A stretch of 23,123 bases of DNA from JBDTVS01 sp040007095 (GTDB lineage: Bacteria; Acidobacteriota; Vicinamibacteria; Vicinamibacterales; CAVVIG01): positions 1 to 23,123 of the forward strand of contig JBDTVS010000240.1 of assembly GCA_040007095.1 (NCBI GenBank). The letters run 5' to 3'. A model generated the notes under the pieces. It was not told where the DNA came from, made no database searches, and worked only from the letters and a program-made list of their open reading frames with translations. A program made the position numbers and the translations under genes. The number at the start of each line of letters is the position of its first letter. The stretch's first letter is position 1. This document shows, in pieces, positions 7,627 to 14,480 of the stretch.

Positions 7627-7745
7627 CGGGACCTCCTGATTGCGGCAGGCACGGGACGTGCCGTCCGCTGGAGCCGAGACGGACGTCTGATGGTGTCGCG
7701 CGAGAGGCCCGTCCCGGAGGCGGCTGAACACGATATAAGTAGGGC

Positions 7746-9617
7746 ATGCTTAGCAGTCCGTGGCAAAAGTCCGTCTGCATTCGGCGAACGCTGCATCCCG
7801 CCTCGCCGCGTTGCTCAACGCTCAAATACTCCCCGTATTCTCGCGTTTCGCGCCTTGCAATCCGGACGCATCGTCCGCCTCGGTGCAACGACGGAGTTTC
7901 ACCACCGGCTGCTTGGGTCCTCATCGCGGTGTCACTCCTGTTCATGACCGGAGCTCAGGCGCAGAACGAACCGATCGTTCGAATTGGCCTGAACCAGAAT
8001 GCGACGTCGGTCACCATCCGATCGGCGAGCGCATTCGGCCTCCGGCAATACCAAACGCGGTCAGCAACCCTCACCGCCGTCCTGAGTCTCGGATCCGGCA
8101 CGGCTGCCTCAGCGCTCAAGAAGTCCGACCTGCAGTACCGGATGGTGGTCGAGCTCGACGGGGGCGTCGTGCTCGCGCTACCACCAGGGACACACGTGCG
8201 GGTCGTCTCGTCGGGCGCGCCGTTGTCGATCGAGAACCGTACGTATCGAGGTGCGATCGAAGTCTTTGGCAACAGCCGGAACACCTTGACGGTTGTGAAC
8301 GAGCTGCCGGTCGAAGAGTATCTGCTGGGGGTGGTGCCGAACGAGCTGAGCCCGACCACGTTCGGCCAGATCGAAGCGCTGAAAGCGCAGGCCGTGGCTG
8401 CGAGAACCTACGTGCAGCGGCACCTGGGGCAGTTCAAGAACGAAGGTTACGACATCTGCGCGACGGATGCCTGTCAGGTGTACCTGGGGGCTGGCACCGA
8501 AGATGCGACGGCCAGCCAGGCAGTCCTCAACACGCGCGGTGTGGTCGCGACCTTCGACGGCAAACCGATCGACGCTCTGTACACGTCCACCTGTGGCGGC
8601 CGCACCGAAAGCTCGGAACACATCTTCGACCTGAAGGTGCCGTACCTGGTGTCGACCAGTTGCGAGTACAAACACCCCGAACCGCTGCCGTTTTCCACCT
8701 CACGATCGTTTCCGGATTGGAAAAAGGCGGTGCTCGTGGTCGCGGGCGTGTCGAGTTTCAGCGATGCGCAGCGCGTGATGGGCCTCCCGGTCTGGGGCGA
8801 GCCGCCTTCCGCCGACCCCGCGGCACTTCCCGTCTTTATCCGGAAGACGTTCTACCCGTCGGTGGCCACGACATCCGACGAATCGTTTCTGACCGAGCAG
8901 GGCATCCTGTCGCCGACGGCCGCCATACCGACCGACGATCTCCTCTTCCGGCTCGTCGACAAGAAGGGCGCCTTCGAGTGGCAGCAGGGCATCCTGGAGT
9001 CCTGGGATGGGAAGACGATGGTGCTGCTGGTCAATGGTCAGCCGAAGGCGTTTACCCTCGGCGGGGACGCGCCGATTTTCCGGCGCATCGGGGACGAACG
9101 CGTGGCGATGCGACAAGGCTCGTGGATCGGCGGCGAGTTGATCGACTTTCGTGCCGTGGGCGGCACCATCCGGATGCTCGTGTACCGGAACAACTTCGCG
9201 AACCCGGCGGCCGACCGCTTTTCGCGCCTGGCGACCTGGCAGGTGCACAAAACCCGACCGGAGCTCGACGCGGCCTTTGCGGCGTTCAACCTGGGCGATC
9301 TGACGGATCTGCGGGTCATCGAGCGGGGGCCGTCGGAGCGCCTGGTCGCGACGGAAATCGTCGGCTCGGGTGGCCGGCGGACGGTGCGCGCGCTGCGCCT
9401 GCGGACGCTCCTTGGTCTGCGCGATAGCCTGTTCTCGTTCGACATCGAGCGGAATGCTCGCGGCGCGATCCTCGGACTGACCGTGTACGGCCGCGGCTGG
9501 GGCCACGGCGTCGGGATGTGTCAGGTGGGCGCCTACGGCATGGCGATGGAAGGCGCGACGTTCGAAGAGATTCTCAAGAAGTACTACAAGGGCATCGAGC
9601 TGAGGAAGCTGTATTGA
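7746..9617 (+). CDS. SpoIID/LytB domain protein (putative lytic transglycosylase)
   Basis: The open frame encodes 623 residues. The SpoIID/LytB region is clear: LPVEEYLLGVVPNELSP with the expected catalytic Glu200, LKAQAVAARTYV, DACQVYLG, and the C-terminal signature GWGHGVGMCQVGAYG at 584-598. SpoIID enzymes cleave denuded peptidoglycan glycan chains; in non-sporulating Gram-negatives they are exported, probably to remodel the wall at septa. The hydrophobic export segment is residues 56-67 (AWVLIAVSLLF), followed by GAQAQ. The start is uncertain. The ATG at 7746 places about 50 unrelated residues, encoded by a dispersed repeat (7781-7914), before that segment. The alternatives GTG at 7929 and ATG at 7944 would cut into it. 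A 130-residue insert of unknown function (about 310-440) separates the motifs. Confidence 0.85.
   Translation: MLSSPWQKSVCIRRTLHPASPRCSTLKYSPYSRVSRLAIRTHRPPRCNDGVSPPAAWVLIAVSLLFMTGAQAQNEPIVRIGLNQNATSVTIRSASAFGLRQYQTRSATLTAVLSLGSGTAASALKKSDLQYRMVVELDGGVVLALPPGTHVRVVSSGAPLSIENRTYRGAIEVFGNSRNTLTVVNELPVEEYLLGVVPNELSPTTFGQIEALKAQAVAARTYVQRHLGQFKNEGYDICATDACQVYLGAGTEDATASQAVLNTRGVVATFDGKPIDALYTSTCGGRTESSEHIFDLKVPYLVSTSCEYKHPEPLPFSTSRSFPDWKKAVLVVAGVSSFSDAQRVMGLPVWGEPPSADPAALPVFIRKTFYPSVATTSDESFLTEQGILSPTAAIPTDDLLFRLVDKKGAFEWQQGILESWDGKTMVLLVNGQPKAFTLGGDAPIFRRIGDERVAMRQGSWIGGELIDFRAVGGTIRMLVYRNNFANPAADRFSRLATWQVHKTRPELDAAFAAFNLGDLTDLRVIERGPSERLVATEIVGSGGRRTVRALRLRTLLGLRDSLFSFDIERNARGAILGLTVYGRGWGHGVGMCQVGAYGMAMEGATFEEILKKYYKGIELRKLY
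7781..7914 (+). repeat. Dispersed ~130-bp repeat, copy A
   Basis: The stretch starting CTGCATCCCGCC and ending TTTCACCACCGGCTGC matches the reverse complement of about 21095-21222 over its whole length. Shared blocks are TGCATCCCGCC, GCGTTGCTC, CGCTCAAATACTCCC, TTCTCG, CGCGCCTTGC and TTTCACCAC. The centre holds AATAC-TCCCC-GTATT (7825-7839), a perfect 5-bp stem. It lies across the 5' end of the SpoIID-like reading frame. Percent identity was judged by eye. Confidence 0.75.
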
Positions 9618-9703
9618 GGGATTGATGACCGATGCCGTGGCGGCGGGATGGCCGCGCGGCGCGCGTTCGCGCCACCGTACACTTGGACAAGGGAGGAATC
9701 ACG

Positions 9704-10465
9704 ATGCCGTTTTACGAAAAGGGCCCCGTCCGCATTCGTTACGAAGAGACCGGCTCCGGTGTCCCGTTGTTACTCATCGCCGGCGGCGGTTTGAACTCGA
9801 CCATCTCCTTCTTCACCGGCGGCGCGCCATTCAACGCGATCGACGAGTTCAAGACGGAGTACCGCTGCATCGCGATGGACCTGCGCAACGCCGACGGCGG
9901 GCAGTCGTCCGGTCCGCTCGACATCGACCGGCCGTGGGATGCGTACGCCGATGACCAGCTGGGCCTGATGGATCATCTGGGCATCAGTCAGTTCATGGTG
10001 ATGGGCTTCTGCATTGGCGGCCCCTTTGTCTGGAACCTGTTGCGCCGGGCGCCCACGCGTATCCTCGCCGGGGTGGCGGCGCAGCCCAGCGGCTTCCGTC
10101 CGGAGATGCCCGATCTCTTCTACCAGAACAACATCACCGGCTGGGGCCCGGCGCTGGTCGCCCGCCGGCCCGAGATCACGATGGCGATGGTGGACAAGTT
10201 CCTGAGCAAGATGTACCGCTCCAACCCCGACTTCGTGTTCACCGTGACGCGCGATTTCGTGCGGTCCTGCCAGACGCCCATCCTGGTGCTGCCGGACGAC
10301 ATCCCGGCGCACCCGTACGCGGTGGCCATGGAGTCGGCGATGCTCGCACCCAAATCCGAAGTGAGTATCTTTCCCTGGAAGGAGCCCAAGGAGAGGATTC
10401 CTCTCGCCGTGCGACAGATCCACTCTTTTCTGCGGGCGCATCGGCCTCTGGCCGCCAAACGGTGA
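9704..10465 (+). CDS. Alpha/beta hydrolase with Cys nucleophile elbow
   Basis: The 253-residue protein has the alpha/beta hydrolase layout: an N-terminal strand with GSGVPLLLIAGGG and the oxyanion-type glycines (26-28), YRCIAMDLRNADGGQS around 53-68, and the nucleophile elbow GFCIGG at 101-106. A C-terminal TPILVLPDD strand carries the candidate acid (Asp198/199). The nucleophile is Cys103 instead of Ser, as in dienelactone hydrolases. The histidine expected near the C-terminus is not obvious: EPKERIPLAV has Arg where His is usual, and His203 in DDIPAHP may serve instead. The substrate is unknown. The ATG at 9704 follows GGGAGGAATCACG, a good ribosome-binding site; the frame upstream to 9632 is not protein-like. 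It lies 86 bp after the SpoIID-like gene. Confidence 0.87.
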   Translation: MPFYEKGPVRIRYEETGSGVPLLLIAGGGLNSTISFFTGGAPFNAIDEFKTEYRCIAMDLRNADGGQSSGPLDIDRPWDAYADDQLGLMDHLGISQFMVMGFCIGGPFVWNLLRRAPTRILAGVAAQPSGFRPEMPDLFYQNNITGWGPALVARRPEITMAMVDKFLSKMYRSNPDFVFTVTRDFVRSCQTPILVLPDDIPAHPYAVAMESAMLAPKSEVSIFPWKEPKERIPLAVRQIHSFLRAHRPLAAKR

Positions 10466-10505
10466 CGGCCGGTTCGGTCGCGACGGCTCGCCTGGCAAGA
10501 GTCCA

Positions 10506-10532
10506 CTGGAGCAGTTTCTGATGGCGCTCCAG
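10506..10532. terminator. Hairpin between convergent genes
   Basis: CTGGAGC (10506-10512) and GCTCCAG (10526-10532) form a perfect 7-bp stem with a 13-nt loop in the 84-bp gap between the convergent hydrolase and the exported-protein gene. There is no U tract on either side, so it is only a weak candidate for a bidirectional terminator. Confidence 0.3.
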
Positions 10533-10549
10533 GCCGATCGTCGTCGCTT

Positions 10550-11392
10550 CTACTTCGCAGCCGCAGGCGGAGGGACGATGTGTTCGATCGAGCGGTTGTT
10601 CTCCAGGCAGACCATCTCCATGATCTCGGTGTCCGGCATCAACTTCCACGTGAGCCTGGTCGTGAACGGGCGGGTGTAGGCATTCGGATCGTCGATCGTC
10701 TGCTCGATTTCGATGGTCCCGAAATTCGTGCGGTGGAAGCGCTCGATGGTCCGGCCCTGGTCGGTCAACGGGCTGCCATTGATGTCGAGCCAGCCGCCGT
10801 CCTTGAAGCCGGAAGTCTCCACCACCAGCGTGTCGCCTTCCCAGCGGCCGGCGGAATAGCCGTAGAACCATGGTTGGAGGTCGTCGCCGGTCGGTACCGA
10901 TCGGCCGTCCATGAAGACCTGGCGCAGGCCCTGATGGGTCTCGTAGAGGAGGATCAGGGTGTCGGTCGTCTGAAGCACTTTTCTTGGAAACGGGTGCACG
11001 TTGAACTGCTGGTTGCCCATCGGCAGGCACCACACGTCCGGGTTGTCCTTGCTGTTGTCGGCCATGCGCTTTTGCAGGAGTTCCTTGGCCCAGGGGCGAA
11101 GGGGCAGACCATCCTTGAAGCCCTCGCCGATGTCGCGGAACGACGCCACCGGCTTCTCGTCGAGGCTGAGCGCTTCGCGCGGTGAACCGGGCGGCCGGCC
11201 GGCGACCCTGAACGTGCCTGACATGTCGGGCTTGCCGTCGGCGGTGCGGAGCGCAGGCGCGTTCATGTCGACCGATCCATCCGGCAATCTGGGAGCGCGT
11301 GCGGCCTTCCGGTCCGGCCACTGCGCGGACAGGGAGAGGGAGAAGACGAAGAGCCCAGAGACAGCGAGCAGCGCGCGAATCGGTGTGTGCAT
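10550..11392 (-). CDS. Exported protein of unknown function (paralogue of 21276-22355)
   Basis: The product is 280 residues. It has a signal peptide (MHTPIRALLAVSGLFVFSLSLSA) and a repeat-free secreted domain. Recognisable blocks are ADGKPDMSGTFRVAGRPP, PDVWCLPMGN, ILLYETHQGLRQVFMDGR, AGRWEGDTLVVETSGFKDGGWLD, ERFHRTNFGTIEIEQTIDDPNAYTRPF and a C-terminal EMVCLENN. The same blocks recur in the product of 21276-22355 (RGHWEGNTLVVETTNFTD, ERFTRTAPDVLMYRITIDDPKTYTRPW, YECHEGN). This family is abundant in Acidobacteriota genomes, but I know of no assigned activity. The ATG at 11392 is preceded only by a weak TAGGG. It stands alone on the minus strand and converges with the hydrolase gene. Confidence 0.8.
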   Translation of the reverse strand: MHTPIRALLAVSGLFVFSLSLSAQWPDRKAARAPRLPDGSVDMNAPALRTADGKPDMSGTFRVAGRPPGSPREALSLDEKPVASFRDIGEGFKDGLPLRPWAKELLQKRMADNSKDNPDVWCLPMGNQQFNVHPFPRKVLQTTDTLILLYETHQGLRQVFMDGRSVPTGDDLQPWFYGYSAGRWEGDTLVVETSGFKDGGWLDINGSPLTDQGRTIERFHRTNFGTIEIEQTIDDPNAYTRPFTTRLTWKLMPDTEIMEMVCLENNRSIEHIVPPPAAAK

Positions 11393-11745
11393 AGCCCTAC
11401 ATTATGAACGGGCATTCGTCGTTCAGACTTTCTCGATGATTTTTCTCGCGGGATTGTATCTTCAACGCGATGGCGGTGCCTAGCAGGGCTCGAACCGAGT
11501 CGGCGCCGCTTCTGCGCGCCAAATGCGCGACGGCGAATGTCACCTGTGCGATCTGGAACACTCGAAATGAGCGATTCATTCTAGGATTGAACGATGAGCC
11601 AGTCGCAGCGTGGCCGCTGGCGCAGGGAGAGCGAGCACCGGACCTCCCAGGAATCGTCGTTGTCGCGGCGCAGACGCCGATGCCGCCTCGACGACTCTAG
11701 AACGGCAATCGGGTCCATGCTTCGGACATTCGACAGGAGTGCGCG
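11393..11745. other. Intergenic region, no gene supported
   Basis: These 353 bases separate two divergent genes. The only structure noted is AATGA-GCGAT-TCATT (11566-11580), a 5-bp-arm palindrome about 165 bp before the small peptide gene. A 34-codon Arg-rich frame starts at ATG 11591 but lacks a ribosome-binding site and resembles no known protein. A tRNA T-arm-like string near 11486-11500 does not fold. Confidence 0.5.
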
Positions 11746-11889
11746 ATGAATATCGTGGTAGTGCTACTGATCCTTCTTCTACTCTTCGGCGGCGGCGGAT
11801 TTTACATGGGCGGTCCCGCCGTTGGGGGTGGTCTTGGCGGACTGATCCTCATCGTGCTGATTGTCATGGCACTGACAGGTAGATTGTAG
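11746..11889 (+). CDS. 47-residue hydrophobic peptide, DUF3309-like
   Basis: The peptide consists of a hydrophobic N-terminal helix (residues 2-14, IVVVLLILLLLF), a glycine-rich turn (FGGGGFYMGG...VGGGLGG) and a second hydrophobic helix (LILIVLIVMAL), ending TGRL. This helix, Gly/aromatic turn, helix-plus-GR ending matches DUF3309-type mini membrane proteins, which often sit near stress genes in Proteobacteria and Acidobacteria. An AGGAG lies seven bases before the ATG at 11746, and the stop is TAG at 11887-11889. It is shorter than usual ORF cut-offs. Its function is unknown. Confidence 0.72.
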   Translation: MNIVVVLLILLLLFGGGGFYMGGPAVGGGLGGLILIVLIVMALTGRL

Positions 11890-12108
11890 AAGATCGGCGG
11901 ACGGCGTTGCGACACACTCGCAGGGGGAGCGTACTCTCGCGCAGCAGCCGCAGATCGCTTGCGGCGGTTGCGCGCCGGTGGGGGTGTGCGGGAACGAGCC
12001 GCGACTAGCTGGCCTGTAGTCGCTGAAACAGGATCGCTAGACCCAGTTGTTGACCGCGATTTTCCGGCCGCGACAACGGAGCGGCCGCAAGTAATTCCGA
12101 GGAGACAG
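11890..12108. other. Intergenic region between peptide gene and pseudogene
   Basis: No reading frame with protein-like character was found. The stretch may include decayed coding sequence belonging to the sugar dehydrogenase remnant that follows, but I could not recognise any family motif in any frame upstream of 12109. Confidence 0.4.
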
Positions 12109-12301
12109 TCCACCTGGGTGCCATCGATCGCCCCGTCGGGGATGGTGTTCTACACCGGCAACGAGTTCCCGGAATGGAAAGGCAACCTGTAAGCTCCTGC
12201 TCGATCGCAAACAACGCATCCGCGAGGTGCGCCAGGGCCCCGACGGCAATCTCTATATTTTCCTGGGCACCGACCTCGTTCGGTTGACGCCCAAGAAGTA
12301 A
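12109..12301 (+). pseudogene. Remnant of PQQ-type glucose/sorbosone dehydrogenase
   Basis: In one frame 12109-12189 reads STWVPSIAPSGMVFYTG, NEFPEWKGNL and then a stop (TAA, 12190-12192). In a second frame, from 12191, the sequence continues KLLLDRKQRIREVRQGPDG, NLYIFLGTDLVRLTPKK and ends at TAA 12299-12301. Both pieces match the C-terminus of soluble aldose sugar dehydrogenases (PSIAPSGMAFYTG, FPxWKGNLF and RIRDVRQGPDGxLY motifs). About 30 residues normally lying between them are missing, and the frame is shifted at the join. The first several hundred residues of the family are absent upstream. This is therefore a decayed 3' fragment with at least one internal deletion. Confidence 0.8.
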
Positions 12302-12331
12302 AGGCGCCTCTCAGCGTCCGCTGCGGTTGGT

Positions 12332-13438
12332 TCACTTGCGGGCACCTGGCGCAGCAGGGAGCAGGCTCGGCATGGTGCCCTTGGACTGGACGAGGCCGCG
12401 CGCCAGGTAGTTGACCACCACCGCGTCGTTACGCGCGACGGTCAGATAGGCCGAACGGAGAAGCTGATCCTTGCGCGCGCGGAGTGTCTCGGTGATGCGT
12501 TCGCGAACTCCCGGAGTCGCGAGATCGCGCTGTCCGGCGAGCTCGTGTGCCGCCACCAGCACGAGCGTGTAGGCGCCGCCCCCGCTTGCCACGTTCACGG
12601 ACCCGGCCGCCTTGTTGAGCACCGCGTCGCGCAGTGCCGGAGGGGCCTGCTTGAGCTTGGACACCGGCACGAAGCCCAGATCTCCACCACGCGGCGCCGA
12701 CTCGGGATCTTCCGAGTAGCCCACGGCAAGATCCCGGAACGAGACGCCGGCTTTCAGCCGCTCCAACAGCATCTGCACCTTGGCGGCCGCCTCTTGCGGC
12801 GTCTTGGCATCGTCCCCGGTCGCATTGGCGAGCTGGGCGTCGGGCCCGGGCGTCACGACAATCTGCGCGAGGTGGTACGACTCTTCCGCCATGTTGAACT
12901 GTGCGCGGTTGGCGGTGAAGGCGTCGGTGACTTCCTGATCCGTGACCGCGATCTTCGACCCCACCTCCTGCACGATGACCTTCTGCGCCAGCAATTCGCG
13001 GCGCAGGCCTTCCCGCAGGTCGGCCGGCGTCAGGCTGCGTCGCGCCAGCTCCTGCTGAAAGGCGTCCTCGGACAAGTTCTTTCTCGCGTCGGCGTAGGCC
13101 ATGTCCAGATCGCCAGCGGCCACTTCGAGCTTCAGCGTCCGTGCTTTTGCGAGCAGGATGTCCTGGAGGATCAGGTCGTTGAGGAGATTCAGTTTTGCCG
13201 TCAGGATCTCGTCCTCCGACAGCGTCTGCGATGCATCCCGCACTCGACGATATGCCTGATCGACGTCCGCGCGAGTGATTTGACGTCCGTCGACCATCGC
13301 CCATGTGTCCGGGGACGGGGTCGCGGCAGGAGCAGCAGGCGCGGGACGACACGCCGCGCCGAAGCAGGCGACCAGTGCCACGAGGAGCAGCTGGTGGTGG
13401 AAATCCTTGCCGCAGCGCATCAGTCTCGAATCAGGCAT
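12332..13438 (-). CDS. SurA-like peptidyl-prolyl isomerase lipoprotein
   Basis: The product is 368 residues. The N-terminus (HHQLLLVALVAC) has a lipobox LVAC with Cys24 as the predicted lipidated residue, so the protein should be anchored in a membrane facing the periplasm. Residues about 45-185 form a SurA-N-like helical chaperone domain (VDGRQITRADVDQAYRR, LLNDLILQDILLAKA). Residues about 187-298 form a parvulin rotamase (YHLAQIVVTP, FRDLAVGYSEDPESAPRGGDLGFV, NVASGGGAYTLVLV). It likely helps fold outer-membrane proteins such as TonB-dependent receptors. The ATG at 13438 is chosen; ATG 13420 gives a signal peptide six residues shorter, and neither has a strong ribosome-binding site. The gene lies 92 bp downstream of a same-strand membrane protein gene. 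Confidence 0.87.
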   Translation of the reverse strand: MPDSRLMRCGKDFHHQLLLVALVACFGAACRPAPAAPAATPSPDTWAMVDGRQITRADVDQAYRRVRDASQTLSEDEILTAKLNLLNDLILQDILLAKARTLKLEVAAGDLDMAYADARKNLSEDAFQQELARRSLTPADLREGLRRELLAQKVIVQEVGSKIAVTDQEVTDAFTANRAQFNMAEESYHLAQIVVTPGPDAQLANATGDDAKTPQEAAAKVQMLLERLKAGVSFRDLAVGYSEDPESAPRGGDLGFVPVSKLKQAPPALRDAVLNKAAGSVNVASGGGAYTLVLVAAHELAGQRDLATPGVRERITETLRARKDQLLRSAYLTVARNDAVVVNYLARGLVQSKGTMPSLLPAAPGARK

Positions 13439-13530
13439 GACTTGTGAGCTTACTGCGTGGGTGAGCGGGGAACAAGAGCAAGCCGCTGCTCGATAGTCAG
13501 CAAAATATTGAAATGAAACAGCTTGGGCCC

Positions 13531-14244
13531 TTATGGGCCAGCGCCAATGACACGGCGGGCGAAGGCGTGCCACATCGAGGTCGGACCGACGAGCTCGCGC
13601 ACCAGTTGAGCCGATACCACCAGTAAACCGCCCCACACATACGCCCCGGTCACGCGTCTGCGCGACGCCAGGTCGTAGATGATGGCCGCCACGATGAACA
13701 GGTCGGTCAGTGCGTAGTACCCCCACGCCGAGGCGGATACGAACGCGAGCGGCCATCGCGCGACGGCGGCATCGATGATGCTGATCGTGGCAAGCAGCAT
13801 CAGACGTTTATGTGTGTCCGGACGGCGACGGTAGTAGAGCGCGCTGGCGATCAAGAGCACGAACACGGTGACGGAAAAAACCGGGACCGCGAAGAACGTC
13901 AACGATTCGTCGACGCGACCGGCGAGCACCTCGCGGTGCCCCGATACGATCGCGGCGGTCAGTGCGACCGGCACCATCAGCGCCGCGAGCACGGCGCCGG
14001 CCCAGCCCAGTCGGCGGTGCAGATCGGTCCGACGCACGGCCACGAGGCCGATTTGGACGGCAAAGAGGCCGATCCACGTCGTGAACACGAGACCATGGAG
14101 GCGGAGGTAGAGCGGCAGACCGCTGGTCTGAAAACGCGACCGCAGGTAGTAGGTGCGCGCGAAGCCCGCAAATACCGCCGCCACAATGGCGAGCGCCATC
14201 ATCGCGTGGAACGCACGGTCACGCCGCCAGGACGCGGTCGTCAT
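13531..14244 (-). CDS. Seven-helix membrane protein, DUF2306-like
   Basis: The 237-residue product has about seven predicted membrane helices (near residues 12-32, 47-69, 79-100, 118-138, 148-165, 173-193, 202-220). Conserved-looking polar residues sit at helix ends: LRLHGLVFTTWIGLFAVQ, RRTDLHRRLGW and RRPDTHKRLM. The pattern His-Gly in helix 2 and D-x-H-x-R-x-G before helix 3 resembles the DUF2306 family of unknown function. The histidines could bind haem or metal, but nothing in the sequence proves this. The ATG at 14244 is preferred over a TTG at 14256; no clear ribosome-binding site is seen. The next gene upstream on the strand is the acyltransferase-ligase fusion, 236 bp away, so co-transcription is possible but not evident. 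Confidence 0.75.
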   Translation of the reverse strand: MTTASWRRDRAFHAMMALAIVAAVFAGFARTYYLRSRFQTSGLPLYLRLHGLVFTTWIGLFAVQIGLVAVRRTDLHRRLGWAGAVLAALMVPVALTAAIVSGHREVLAGRVDESLTFFAVPVFSVTVFVLLIASALYYRRRPDTHKRLMLLATISIIDAAVARWPLAFVSASAWGYYALTDLFIVAAIIYDLASRRRVTGAYVWGGLLVVSAQLVRELVGPTSMWHAFARRVIGAGP

Positions 14245-14390
14245 CGGACGCGACAACGATACACCAGGCGCGCCGCCGTTCGTGACAGGCTCGCGAGTCG
14301 AATCGTCGGGTAGCCGACAGCTATCGCGTCGAGCTCATCGTGGCGACACGAAGATTCTTCAAGACCCAGACCACGCACCAGCCTTACCAG

Positions 14391-14412
14391 GATGGAGTGA
14401 TGGGGTGATGGA
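14391..14412. repeat. Short GTGATGGG tandem repeat
   Basis: The stretch GATGGAGTGATGGGGTGATG repeats an 8-bp unit (GTGATGGG-like) about 2.75 times. It lies in the 236-bp gap between the seven-helix protein gene and the fusion gene. It may be a small variable-number repeat. Confidence 0.45.
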
Positions 14413-14480
14413 AAGACAATGACGCCGGGGGGAGCAGCCGTCCAGCCGCTGGTTCATTCATGACATCGTGGTTCGACGAT

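Noticed and set aside
11470..11530. tRNA or tmRNA-like T-arm (GGTTCGAGCC on the minus strand)
   Set aside because: The flanking five bases do not pair to form a T stem, and no acceptor or anticodon arm can be drawn.
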